From positions 217,605-281,604 of the forward strand of contig CBDDAC010000005.1 in assembly GCA_965224765.1 (NCBI GenBank): a stretch of DNA of 64,000 nt, given 5' to 3'. The DNA comes from CAZDBA01 sp965224765. GTDB lineage: Bacteria > Planctomycetota > Planctomycetia > Pirellulales > Pirellulaceae. The translations under genes were made by a program, and so were the position numbers. Positions 9,249-17,972 of the stretch are shown piece after piece; within the stretch, counting starts at the first letter, position 1; every line of letters begins with the position of its first letter. Below the pieces are notes generated by a model. It was not told the DNA's origin. It ran no database searches and was given only the letters and a program-made list of their open reading frames with translations.

Positions 9249-11291
9249 CTAGAGATGGGATGTCCCAGCTTTGGCAGTGCCGCTCTCGACCGGAACTGCT
9301 CGAGTTTCTATCTTCTTGATTATGAAATGTTTGCCGATCAACCCACCGATTGCGCGGGCTTTAAGATTGTCTTGGTCGTCTTTGTAGTTGACGATGTAAC
9401 GACTGTTGTATCCATGAAAGGCGCGACGGTTCGCTTCAGCGGGCAATGGCCAGTAATTGGTGTTAATATCCTTTCCACCGAAACCTAGGTCGATGACGTG
9501 GTCACCATCGTAGCCTCCTTTTTGGGTAAGGGGCTCGTCGATTCCGCCAATCGTGACGTACTGATTAAAGATTGCGTTGTAAGCTCGTTGGTTGCTTCGG
9601 TCAGAATGGTGGGCCAATTTTTGGAGTTCCGTCCCAATGCTCGGCACCTCGGCCACGTGATAGGACACCCCTTGGATGACAAGATTTTTTTGGTCGATTC
9701 GATAGTTGTTGTTTTCAAAGCTTACTTCGGGGTATTCTCCTTCATCTTTGTACCAGACGACTGGGATTCGATCGTTGGATTTACCGGAATGGTAATGACT
9801 CTTTTCTGCTGGATCCTCGCTCATAGTTCGATCACCAAAAACTGCGCTGGCAGGTACAAGATGTGCCGGAAGAAATTCACCGAACTCTTCCCATGCATCA
9901 GCAATGGTCATGCCGGTACAGCGGTGAGATGCATTGAGCGCGAGCCTGACTTGTCTTATTGCCCGGTCCTTGGCCCATCGTATCCGCCTCGCAAATTCCA
10001 GCCACGGAAAGTTGCCGAGAAGCGTGGGCTGATTTGACAATTCATCGTGGAGTTTCTGGAAAGCGAGACCAACCCCACACAAACGTCCGCGCACGCCTGT
10101 CCCTCGAGCACGTAAGCCGGACGGAAAGCAGCCTTGAGACAGATTGTTGATCAATTCAGCGAGCTCCGTGGCGGCCAACGTTCGATCGCGTTGCCGGCAT
10201 ATTTTGGCTGCTTCTACGAAGGCAATGCCTGCGGCGCGTGCCGTTCGAAGCTGGCGTTTCTTGGTTTCGGCGGCAATAAAAATCCGCTCCACATCTGCTC
10301 CGCGGCCGGCGATTTCACCGTCAGTATCTCTTGTGGCACGGAGCAGAACGTGTTTCATACTGTTCATATTTGTCCAAGCCGACTGAACCCCAAGTTCAGG
10401 CTCTCCATTCTCGATACGGACGGTCGCCAAATGGCGATCTCCTCCGATCGTGACGGACACTCCACCATTCTCAACGAGATCGTCGAGATCTGCAGAGGTA
10501 TCAATGCCATCATTTGAACTGTCATGTTCCACTTCATTTGTCGTGCGCTCGTCTGTATTTTGGGACAACTCGTCGAGATGTTTGGACGCTGAGCTCGAGT
10601 GTACGTCAACTTTACGACCGTTACATTTTGTCGAGGCATCCGATTTGAGCTTCGTTTGCAACGGAGTTGAGATTCCCAACGTTGAGTTGGTTAGATTTTG
10701 AGTGCTATTTGTGACTTGTGAGGCACGGGCTCCCATCACGTCAGCTTCACATTCCAACGTCGAATCATCGTTAACGGCCACCCCATTGATCTCGGTCGTC
10801 GGGCTCACTCGCCCTTGCATCTGCTGCACAACGTGCCAGGCCTCGTGCGGCAGGTGTTTTTCCTGTCCTGGCCCTATCTCAATATTCAAGCCTTGCGTAT
10901 AGGCAAGTGCATTGAGACGCGCAGGTTTGGGGGAGTTATAATGCACGCGAACACCCGCCAGGCTGAAACCGGACAAATTCTCTAATCCAGATTTTAGGGA
11001 TATGGGTATGCCGGTTTCATTGGCTACAGGTTGATTCGGCAAAAGGGGAACTTGTCTCCGTTTGCATTGTTCAATTTGTTGACGCTGATCGGAGACTTGC
11101 CTACTACTTTTGTCGAGTTTTCGTTGTATGGACTTGAGAGCGATGACGGGAGCGGATCGGTCCAGCAAAGACGATTCGGCAGCGGCGCCTAATTGAGCAG
11201 AAAGTACGCTTCGGGATTCTGGTTCATGTTCAACACGACATGGGGGTTCCCATTCGTTGGCCACGACTTTTTCTTTGGTTGTTTCAAACAT
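9249..11291 (-). CDS. eCIS cargo protein: DUF4157 core domain plus HNH-like nuclease domain
   Basis: Start at ATG 11291 (MFETTKEK), matching the N-terminus of the next gene. The DUF4157 domain spans roughly residues 95-165, with HEAWHVVQQMQGRVS near 149 and the preceding LENLSGFSLAGVRVHYN stretch typical of the domain. A middle region (about 250-520) is unassigned. The C-terminus has GYDGDHVIDLGFGGKD (Asp597-His598) followed by NYWPLPAEANRRAF. This DH, then N-x-WPL and N pattern is typical of HNH/Endonuclease VII-fold toxin domains fused to DUF4157 and Rhs proteins. The predicted role is cleavage of target-cell nucleic acid after injection. It is the first of two cargo genes, 69 bp after the PAAR-like gene and 114 bp before the deaminase-like gene, so it is probably cotranscribed with the structural genes. 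Confidence 0.75.
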   Translation of the reverse strand: MFETTKEKVVANEWEPPCRVEHEPESRSVLSAQLGAAAESSLLDRSAPVIALKSIQRKLDKSSRQVSDQRQQIEQCKRRQVPLLPNQPVANETGIPISLKSGLENLSGFSLAGVRVHYNSPKPARLNALAYTQGLNIEIGPGQEKHLPHEAWHVVQQMQGRVSPTTEINGVAVNDDSTLECEADVMGARASQVTNSTQNLTNSTLGISTPLQTKLKSDASTKCNGRKVDVHSSSASKHLDELSQNTDERTTNEVEHDSSNDGIDTSADLDDLVENGGVSVTIGGDRHLATVRIENGEPELGVQSAWTNMNSMKHVLLRATRDTDGEIAGRGADVERIFIAAETKKRQLRTARAAGIAFVEAAKICRQRDRTLAATELAELINNLSQGCFPSGLRARGTGVRGRLCGVGLAFQKLHDELSNQPTLLGNFPWLEFARRIRWAKDRAIRQVRLALNASHRCTGMTIADAWEEFGEFLPAHLVPASAVFGDRTMSEDPAEKSHYHSGKSNDRIPVVWYKDEGEYPEVSFENNNYRIDQKNLVIQGVSYHVAEVPSIGTELQKLAHHSDRSNQRAYNAIFNQYVTIGGIDEPLTQKGGYDGDHVIDLGFGGKDINTNYWPLPAEANRRAFHGYNSRYIVNYKDDQDNLKARAIGGLIGKHFIIKKIETRAVPVESGTAKAGTSHL

Positions 11292-11359
11292 ACGGATGCC
11301 ATTGGTCAATAATCGATGGTCTGTCGAGACGGTCCACGCGCCAAACGACGTGGAAATAT

Positions 11360-11791
11360 CTACTCAGCTTTTGCGGATTGGTTGGTCGTGAGGAACTGAG
11401 CGGTCCCTGTTTTTTTTAATACCGGATCGGGATCTCCCTTAATAGGATCAATCGCTGGTGCGACAACTTGAAACTCCGCAGTAAATGTGGCTCCTTTCAG
11501 CAGAATTGCGCTGCCACTGTCCTTTGCGACTTTGGATTTATTGGCAGGAGTAAGTTTCAACGACAACGTTCCTGTACCGGGGGTCAAATAGGGTGGAGCG
11601 GTGTACGGTTGTGGCGTCACCAAGGCCTTAGGAAGTTCGTCACCCTCCAAGCAAGCAGCCATCATCGTCACGGTAACTAATTTGCTTGTGCCGATAAGTG
11701 GCACAGGGGCTTGAATCGATGGAACTACCGTCGGTGGAGGTATCGTGATCTTAATTTGATCGCCGGTTTTGATGATTAAGTCAGAAGGCAT
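11360..11791 (-). CDS. PAAR-like/Afp10-type spike-tip candidate
   Basis: A 143-residue beta-rich, Gly/Pro-rich protein with no signal peptide and one cysteine. The order of motifs (IQAPVPLIGTSKLVTV, AACLEGDELP, PYLTPGTGTL, ILLKGATFTAEF, TAQFLTTN) matches a small protein found in many eCIS loci that sits at the tip of the VgrG-like spike or closes its beta-helix. It lacks the canonical PAAR repeats, so the call rests on pattern memory and context. It stands between the membrane PASTA protein and the two DUF4157 cargo genes, which fits a role in cargo docking at the spike. Confidence 0.55.
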   Translation of the reverse strand: MPSDLIIKTGDQIKITIPPPTVVPSIQAPVPLIGTSKLVTVTMMAACLEGDELPKALVTPQPYTAPPYLTPGTGTLSLKLTPANKSKVAKDSGSAILLKGATFTAEFQVVAPAIDPIKGDPDPVLKKTGTAQFLTTNQSAKAE

Positions 11792-11882
11792 GTTTTTCGT
11801 TCACGAAATAATGGCACAAATAGGAAACATTAATGAATGCAATCAGGTGCGTCGCGCCGGGCATTACATAATCTCTTGATCA

Positions 11883-13139
11883 TTATTGCTTTACCAGCAC
11901 AGAAAAGCTTTTGACCAAAACACCGCCATCGTCCGTTTCAGCCGAGCTAATACGGATATCACTTCCTTCGGGATACGCTTTAATCCCAATCCACTCTTCC
12001 TGAATTTCATTTCGAGTCGCATTCGGTTTCAGTTTCACATACCTGGCTGCGCCATTTTGAAATCGCAGGGTCGCTGCATCGTCGAAGCTGATATTGAACT
12101 TTTTTTCTTTGGCGGGCACCGAATCGTCGTTGCGAGTGGATACAGTAACTTCAACATTTTTCTGGTCTTTGGTAAGCCTTGCTCTCAGCGTCGAGACTTT
12201 TCCCAATTCAAAAGTTTTCAACTTCCAAATCCCAATGAGCCGCAGTTTGCTTGGGTCGTTCACCGTGAATTGGATTGATGCCTTGGGGTCTATTTGTGTT
12301 CCACTAGCGGGATTTACTTCAATGACTTCGTTGGGTTGCTTGCCACGCTTGTAGAGTCTCAAGGGGGCCTTTGGGTTCAATCCAGCTGTTTGTAAAATTT
12401 CAGTCGCTTGCTCGAACGAGGCACCAATCAAATTCTCTGGTACGGCAACTTTGATTGGGTTGATCGTTAGCGTCACAAGGTCGGACGCCCCAAGTTGAGT
12501 TCCAACGCGAGGATTTTGTGCGATCACGATCCCACCTCCGAATTCAGGGTTGGGAACCAACGCGATCTGGGGATCTATGATTTTGAACCCAGCCGTCTCC
12601 AGCTTTAATTTGGCGATAGATTGTTCGTCCCCGACAAGATTAGATATCGTCAGCTGCTCGCTGGCTGGCCAGAAAACGAATCCCAAGATCAACAACGCCG
12701 CAATCGCAGCGCCTCCGAAAATCCAAGCCTGAGGGGGTACTTTAGGACGGACAGAGGCTGGTTTCGTTTCGATGACAGGCGTCAATTCGGGATCTCTATT
12801 TATCTTAGCTAAGACTTGCTCGCTAACGGCATTGAGTTCATCGGGGTTGTCAGCGGATGAAATTTCAAGTCCAAAACGAAATTCGTCCATGCCGGGAGGA
12901 GTGTCTGTTGGAATCTCGATTGTTGCAGTGATATGCTTTGTTTCACCAGGGGCAAAACCCAACTCCTCCGCACCTTTCAACACCAGCCAGCCAGAAACGT
13001 CCTGATCAGAACAAACGATACTGGCGGTCACCCTTACGAAATTGTCAGCGCGGCTGGTGATGACAAAAACACATTGCGCGAGATTTCCGATCGACAAATT
13101 CAGAATTTGTGAATTGGAGATAAGAAATGACTTGTCCAT
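11883..13139 (-). CDS. eCIS-operon membrane protein with Ig-like N-terminus and two PASTA domains
   Basis: The ATG at 13139 (MDKSFLISN) is preferred. The longer ORF runs back through the end of the preceding gene, which stops at 13172. Residues 1-120 form an Ig-like beta domain of the same type as the N-terminus of the upstream gene product (shared -DNPDE- motif and an IPTDTPPG/IPKETDATG turn). A single transmembrane helix follows at ~139-158 (AWIFGGAAIAALLILGFVFW), then two PASTA repeats (about 163-230 and 231-300; VIAQNPRVGTQL, VIEVNPASGTQI) and a C-terminal beta domain. PASTA domains usually bind peptidoglycan fragments in serine/threonine kinases and PBPs; no kinase domain is present. In this position it could tether or sense the particle at the cell envelope, which is inference. 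Confidence 0.65.
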   Translation of the reverse strand: MDKSFLISNSQILNLSIGNLAQCVFVITSRADNFVRVTASIVCSDQDVSGWLVLKGAEELGFAPGETKHITATIEIPTDTPPGMDEFRFGLEISSADNPDELNAVSEQVLAKINRDPELTPVIETKPASVRPKVPPQAWIFGGAAIAALLILGFVFWPASEQLTISNLVGDEQSIAKLKLETAGFKIIDPQIALVPNPEFGGGIVIAQNPRVGTQLGASDLVTLTINPIKVAVPENLIGASFEQATEILQTAGLNPKAPLRLYKRGKQPNEVIEVNPASGTQIDPKASIQFTVNDPSKLRLIGIWKLKTFELGKVSTLRARLTKDQKNVEVTVSTRNDDSVPAKEKKFNISFDDAATLRFQNGAARYVKLKPNATRNEIQEEWIGIKAYPEGSDIRISSAETDDGGVLVKSFSVLVKQ

Positions 13140-13171
13140 AGCGAACGTCCTTGATGAGTCTGTTTGTAGTT

Positions 13172-14338
13172 TTAAGTTTTGATGGCCCAAGCCCGCGCCA
13201 AAATAGCTGCAAGCATGATTCCAAAAATGAGCCAGTCCAAAACAACCCACCAATAGAGCCGACGGTAATTGGCGAACTTTCGAATCAACAGGCAGATGAG
13301 GATTGGTAACAAGGTTGTGACGTATACCCAAAAAAAGCGATAGCCATCGCCTGCAACGGGGTGGAGGAATCGCTCGCCGTTACTGTTGGGAATGCCAAAC
13401 CCGATCAATGGGACGACGAAAAACCAGACACCAAACCAAAACGCAAATGCAGAAATCAATAGGCTGATAATCGAAACGACAAATGCGGTGTTGGACATGA
13501 GATTCGAATTTGCCGATTTTTCCGGCACGGTAAAATACTGATTCCAGTCGCGAAACTGAATGGCCGCCAAACAGAACAAACACCCCAATACCAGGCCGAT
13601 CAATTGTAAATTGAAAAGCAATATAATTGTTGTTACGAGAAAAACTGCAAATGCCCAGGCAACCCGTGTGATATTCCAGCTTGAGTCGGAACGGTTGGCT
13701 ACCGAATTGCGAAGGCAAAATTGAAACGACGTCAGGTACTTGAATCCCAGGAACAACAATAAGAGAATTGAAAAACAAAATGCTGGCCATTCAATCGTAT
13801 CTCTACCAGGTTGAACTGACCTTGTGAAAAACATGTCAGAAGCCAACCGGAAATTGATTGCAAGAAACACAAAAAAGAACCCAGAGATGACCCACTGAAC
13901 GGAAGCGGCGAATGCCCACCAAGACAGTTTCGATTGTATAATGGGCGTTGGTTTAGGGGCTTTGGCCGGTTTCTTGACAATCGGTTTTGACGAGGCGTCA
14001 ATTTCCAAACGGATTGCTGGCCCGACCACAAAATCTTCGTCAGGATTGTCAACCGAATACGCTTCGAATTCAAATCGATGTGCCCCAGTTGCATCCGTTT
14101 CCTTAGGAATTGTGATTTTGGCAACGAATTGCACGGTTGCTCTGGGGCTGATTTCTTGTTCGGAACGACCAACAATCGAAACCAATCCCAAAGATGAATT
14201 CTGGCGGGATGCCATCTGCCCAATCGTGGTTAACGTTGCGCGACGATTGTTGGTAACTGAAAAAATAACCCTTGCAGATTCTCCGGGTTTCAGTTTGAAC
14301 TCGTTCGCTGAGGCCGTAATGCTGAATGCACTGGACAA
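13172..14338 (-). CDS. eCIS-operon multi-pass membrane protein with Ig-like N-terminal domain
   Basis: Residues 1-115 form a soluble beta-sandwich-like domain (LKPGESARVIFSVTN, ATVQFVAKITIPKET, VDNPDEDFVVGP), related in pattern to the N-terminus of the next gene product. After a Pro/Lys linker come about seven hydrophobic segments between residues ~136 and 385, including ISGFFFVFLAIN, FSILLLLFLGFKYL and LLPILICLLI. No known transporter or kinase family is recognised. It sits 40 bp after the gpI-like gene and 32 bp before the PASTA gene. Core eCIS particles do not need integral membrane proteins, so this pair is an accessory module that might anchor the particle or help release it. Confidence 0.55.
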   Translation of the reverse strand: MSSAFSITASANEFKLKPGESARVIFSVTNNRRATLTTIGQMASRQNSSLGLVSIVGRSEQEISPRATVQFVAKITIPKETDATGAHRFEFEAYSVDNPDEDFVVGPAIRLEIDASSKPIVKKPAKAPKPTPIIQSKLSWWAFAASVQWVISGFFFVFLAINFRLASDMFFTRSVQPGRDTIEWPAFCFSILLLLFLGFKYLTSFQFCLRNSVANRSDSSWNITRVAWAFAVFLVTTIILLFNLQLIGLVLGCLFCLAAIQFRDWNQYFTVPEKSANSNLMSNTAFVVSIISLLISAFAFWFGVWFFVVPLIGFGIPNSNGERFLHPVAGDGYRFFWVYVTTLLPILICLLIRKFANYRRLYWWVVLDWLIFGIMLAAILARAWAIKT

Positions 14339-14378
14339 TAAACTCTCCTAGATTGGATCCCTGCTGCCTATTGAGCAG

Positions 14379-14918
14379 CTATTCTGCATAACTCAACTCG
14401 CAAGTCACGTGTGCAGGTTTTTCAGATTCGATAATCGATCGGATCAACTGGTCGTATTCTAAACAAGAATTCGGAGCAACAACACTCATGTGAAATGGTT
14501 GATCCGTATCCCGAATTTCGAACCCTTCTTGCCCAGTCGCTATAGATAGAAACAACAACATCCCCTTTTGGGTGCCTCGCCATTTCCATAGTGTTGACGA
14601 CTGCACAACAAGTTCCCGTAGATTGTCGATTTTGAACTTGGCAAATGGGCTTGTGGGCTCACGTGTTTTGACAACGTATTCCTCTGAGAAAACTTGTTTC
14701 AAATCAACCCAACTGGCAAGATAGTGCACCATGTCGTGAGCCGCGATTTCTGGATTGAATCTGCCTGGCAACTGTTCGTAAGCCCGTTCAATTTGATCAT
14801 GAAACAACTCCATAATTTTCAGTAGGCAATTCAGCGGGTTGCCATCGTCTCCCATGGGATTCGTCAGCGCGCTTCGCATCACCAAGGGAATCATTGACTC
14901 AATTTGATCATGTTTCAC
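14379..14918 (-). CDS. Phage P2 gpI-like tail/baseplate protein (Afp12 position)
   Basis: The start is set to GTG 14918, because GTGA overlaps the TGA stop of the baseplate gene by four bases, a typical translational coupling; the ORF itself opens further upstream. The 179-residue product has the family signatures: a helical N-terminus, HDMVHYLASWVDL (matching the fL.wLA.WlG motif), and LWKWRGTQKGMLLFLSIATG (RGT..Gl...l...G). Such proteins form part of the baseplate wedge next to the baseplate J protein. Placement directly after gpJ and before the accessory membrane genes agrees. Confidence 0.75.
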   Translation of the reverse strand: MKHDQIESMIPLVMRSALTNPMGDDGNPLNCLLKIMELFHDQIERAYEQLPGRFNPEIAAHDMVHYLASWVDLKQVFSEEYVVKTREPTSPFAKFKIDNLRELVVQSSTLWKWRGTQKGMLLFLSIATGQEGFEIRDTDQPFHMSVVAPNSCLEYDQLIRSIIESEKPAHVTCELSYAE

Positions 14919-17533
14919 GGTCGTATGTTTTCCTTGATTACATTGATTTGGTGAACGCCTGAACAAAATAACCATGTATCCGGCAACGAGATGCTGTCGA
15001 CATGCTCACTGTTGGCGCTACTCTCAAAGTCATTGATCTCGTTCGTGGATCGAAAGATCCCGCCCGGACCGCCCGCCATGATGATGCGCGAGTCGTTTTG
15101 CGAACCGGTTGCAATCCCATGAACGGGCTCCATTGCAAAGTCCATTCCAATCCGTGATGGCAAGCCGCAAACGTCCAGGTTGGGAACTTGCCATTGGGGT
15201 TCTTTGTCGCCAATGTTCAGCATCAGGACTCCACTTTGAAAGGTCGCCGCAAACAGATGTGATTGATGAACCGCCAGTCCATAACAGCTGCCGCCTTGCC
15301 AGGCCGTATTGAAATCTTGCCACTCAGAGAACTCATCTCGCCGGAAAATTTCACATCTCTTGCAACCCATCCCGCGATCGCCGCGTCGTGAAACCGTTGT
15401 GCCAGCCCATAGATACTTTCTGGGGCCGTCTTGTTGAAACGCCAATTCACGAACGTCGTCCCTCGAACTGTCTGAAGAGGGGGCGATTGGTTGGAATGAA
15501 TTAGATAGTCCCTCGTCAAAAGATACGAACACGCCGGTCTTTCGCATCCCCGTAACCGCTACCACTGGCGGAGATTCAAATGAAGCTGCGCACGCGTAGA
15601 ATCCGAGGTCCGGATTTTTGGGATCAACGACCAGCAGCTGAGGGACAAATGGCGCGTTCTGTTTTTGAGGATCATATTGAATGACGTACAACCCTTTGCG
15701 TGTTGCAAGCAGTAATCGCATTTCATTATTCCGAGAGGGAAGCCAGGCAATGTCCTCAACCTGAAATTCAAGGCTACCAAGTTGACTCCAGGTTGCCCCC
15801 AAGTCGCTCGAAACGACAACACGGCTTTCTCGATCGGTTGCATTGGTTGCACACGCCACTACGCCTTTTTCGCGGGGGTGACTGCGGATTTTCGCACCAA
15901 TTTCGTCCGACTCAAGCGCAAGCATTTGCTCCCAACTATCACCATTGTTTAACGACCGAAATATTGCCGATTGACTACAGGCCCACCAAGTTAACGGCTG
16001 GAAACAATCTTGTTCTACTGCCGTTACAGCGGATTCGGGCACGTCATCTTGATACAGTCTGACATTTTCTGCATACCGAACTCCGGGCTCTTGAAGGATT
16101 ACGTTGTAGATATCTGACGCTCGTAAACTTTCCCCAAACGGCCAGCCCGTCAGACCCAACCCAAAACTTGGGGGCGCTGGAAGGGGGTTGATCAATGCAT
16201 AGAGACGTTTTAGAACACGGTCCCGAACCGAGTCGGCATCCTCACCTCGATGAACGACGATATCGGCTTTGGCGTAAACTTCTTTGTACCGCACCCAGTT
16301 GGCTTTGAAACTTGTGCCCAGCGGTTTTCTTTCATCAATGATGTGCTCAATCATCCGAATCGAGTTGGCTACCTGCTGCTCGACCAATTTTTTCTTGGTC
16401 GTTCCGCCTTCGATGCAGTATTCGCTGTCGGCGAGGCGAGGCACAACGATGAGTTCGACGCTACCGGGTTGCGCGAAACACCATTTTTCTCTTCCAGCAA
16501 ATGCCTTGGCTCGTGTGATGGTTCCCGTGTTTTTCAAAGCGATCAACTCATAGTCCTGAGCGGCAATTGCTCGATTTCGACTATGCAGTTCCTCAGGCCC
16601 TCGGACGAGCACTTGCTCCATGGATTCTTGCGATCGTCCGCCCGTTGCCGGTTCCAGGTTGGCTACGTTGACACCCGGCAAATCCTCTTTTTTGATGGTG
16701 AGGACATTTGCTGAAACGTTGCCCGCGGCCCCTCCCCCGCACCGATACCAGGCTCGGATCTCACTACCCTGCGAAGGAGTATTGAGAAAGCCACCTTGTT
16801 CACCAGAGCCATTTTCCTGGTGGGTTACCTTTGGCGAAAACGTAATCGTCCCATTGACGCGATTGCAGATAAACTCAGCGCCCCTACCCTGCCCAAAACT
16901 CTGAACCTCCCGCCAATACTCAAACACTTTGTCATTCAGCAGAATCCGTTGCCCATGATGCACGTTTTTAGAGTCGTCAAGTATTTCAACGGCGACCGCC
17001 AAATCCAAATGATCTTCCAGGGGGGCGATGATCGGTGGTTGTTTGACGACGAATACCTGTCCAGGATTTCCATTGCTGCGACCGAGCAGTTCTGCCTTGA
17101 CCAGGTCACAATGATGTGCCATCACTGATCCCGTCAGATGACCCGGGGGAAGGGTCAACTCTTGATCCGTTGCAAAAATAATGGGTTCCGTATCCGAATC
17201 CGTTCGCGATGAAGCAACTTGATAGCCGGCGGGAACAATTAGAGGTTCGTCCGTTTCGGCCATCATTGAAAACGTTAGCCGGGTGGATGCTGCGCTGGGC
17301 GGCAGTAATTTGACACCGATCAGTTTCAAAAACTCGACATAAGCCTTTTCTGGCAACAGATTTAATCGATAGATCATCAGTTCGGTCATATGAGCGAATA
17401 ACTCGACCAGCACGATGCCAGGATCATTCGGTGACAGATCGTCCCATTCCGGGCACCTTTGCCGGATCAATTCCTTGGCGCTTTCTACAAGCCCTTCGAA
17501 ATCGCGGTCATCTAGTTTTGGCGTAAAATTCAT
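14915..17533 (-). CDS. Baseplate J-like protein (Afp11-type) fused to a C-terminal beta-propeller
   Basis: The ATG at 17533 follows the TGA of the gp25-like gene after one base. Residues ~1-480 are a baseplate J-like wedge protein: DLSPNDPGIVLVELFAHMTE and YRLNLLPEKAYVEFLKLIGV at the N-terminus, EIRAWYRCGGGAAGNV, and RNRAIAAQDYELIALK in the middle, with GWPFGESLRASDIYNVI near the end. Residues ~490-870 contain repeated beta-propeller/BNR-like motifs (SLNNGDSWEQM, SSDLGATWSQL, FVSFDEGLSNSF, IFRSTNEINDF). Afp11/Pvc11 proteins normally have no propeller. No separate tail-fibre gene is seen, so this domain may face outwards and bind ligands; that is inference. The two parts are in one continuous frame. 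Confidence 0.85.
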   Translation of the reverse strand: MNFTPKLDDRDFEGLVESAKELIRQRCPEWDDLSPNDPGIVLVELFAHMTELMIYRLNLLPEKAYVEFLKLIGVKLLPPSAASTRLTFSMMAETDEPLIVPAGYQVASSRTDSDTEPIIFATDQELTLPPGHLTGSVMAHHCDLVKAELLGRSNGNPGQVFVVKQPPIIAPLEDHLDLAVAVEILDDSKNVHHGQRILLNDKVFEYWREVQSFGQGRGAEFICNRVNGTITFSPKVTHQENGSGEQGGFLNTPSQGSEIRAWYRCGGGAAGNVSANVLTIKKEDLPGVNVANLEPATGGRSQESMEQVLVRGPEELHSRNRAIAAQDYELIALKNTGTITRAKAFAGREKWCFAQPGSVELIVVPRLADSEYCIEGGTTKKKLVEQQVANSIRMIEHIIDERKPLGTSFKANWVRYKEVYAKADIVVHRGEDADSVRDRVLKRLYALINPLPAPPSFGLGLTGWPFGESLRASDIYNVILQEPGVRYAENVRLYQDDVPESAVTAVEQDCFQPLTWWACSQSAIFRSLNNGDSWEQMLALESDEIGAKIRSHPREKGVVACATNATDRESRVVVSSDLGATWSQLGSLEFQVEDIAWLPSRNNEMRLLLATRKGLYVIQYDPQKQNAPFVPQLLVVDPKNPDLGFYACAASFESPPVVAVTGMRKTGVFVSFDEGLSNSFQPIAPSSDSSRDDVRELAFQQDGPRKYLWAGTTVSRRGDRGMGCKRCEIFRRDEFSEWQDFNTAWQGGSCYGLAVHQSHLFAATFQSGVLMLNIGDKEPQWQVPNLDVCGLPSRIGMDFAMEPVHGIATGSQNDSRIIMAGGPGGIFRSTNEINDFESSANSEHVDSISLPDTWLFCSGVHQINVIKENIRP

Positions 17534-17534
17534 T

Positions 17535-17957
17535 TCAAGTAGTAGCTCCACCTAGATCGACCGTAAATTCGATTCGGTCGACATGACGAGATGCAATGAC
17601 ACGATAGTCCAGATAGATAAATAGCATGTTGCCTGGTTGATCTGCTTCGGTTCCCGCATCCACGGCCAGCACTTCGATTCTTGGTTCCCATTTCTCCACT
17701 GCCTGACGGACGTAGTGGATTGCAAGCCCGGCGGTTGTCTCATCGTTTGCGGCAAAAACCAATGACGACAAATCGGAACCATATTGAGGCCTCATCACGC
17801 GCTCGCCAGGAGTTGTTGCCAACAACAACGTCAAGGCTTGACGAATAGACTCGTTCCCTGAAACAAGCGATAATCCGCCATCGCTTCGAACTTTGAAGCC
17901 CGCGTCAGAAGGACGCGAAACGGAACCTGCTTGGACGAACTTGATTGCATTAAACAT
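17535..17957 (-). CDS. gp25-like baseplate wedge protein (Afp9-type)
   Basis: 140 residues. The GPW_gp25 pattern is clear: ESIRQALTLLLATTPGERVM, then RPQYGSDLSSLVF, then a helix ending VEKWEPRIEVLAV and a C-terminal beta strand. In T4 and in contractile injection systems gp25-family proteins sit in the baseplate and start sheath assembly. It lies 15 bp after the hub-spike gene and one base before the baseplate J start, in the canonical 8-9-11 order of Afp/PVC loci. Confidence 0.85.
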   Translation of the reverse strand: MFNAIKFVQAGSVSRPSDAGFKVRSDGGLSLVSGNESIRQALTLLLATTPGERVMRPQYGSDLSSLVFAANDETTAGLAIHYVRQAVEKWEPRIEVLAVDAGTEADQPGNMLFIYLDYRVIASRHVDRIEFTVDLGGATT

Positions 17958-17972
17958 GATGATGACCCAACC

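Noticed and set aside
14938..15323. Several minus-strand ORFs in the propeller region
   Set aside because: Alternative frames within the baseplate gene.
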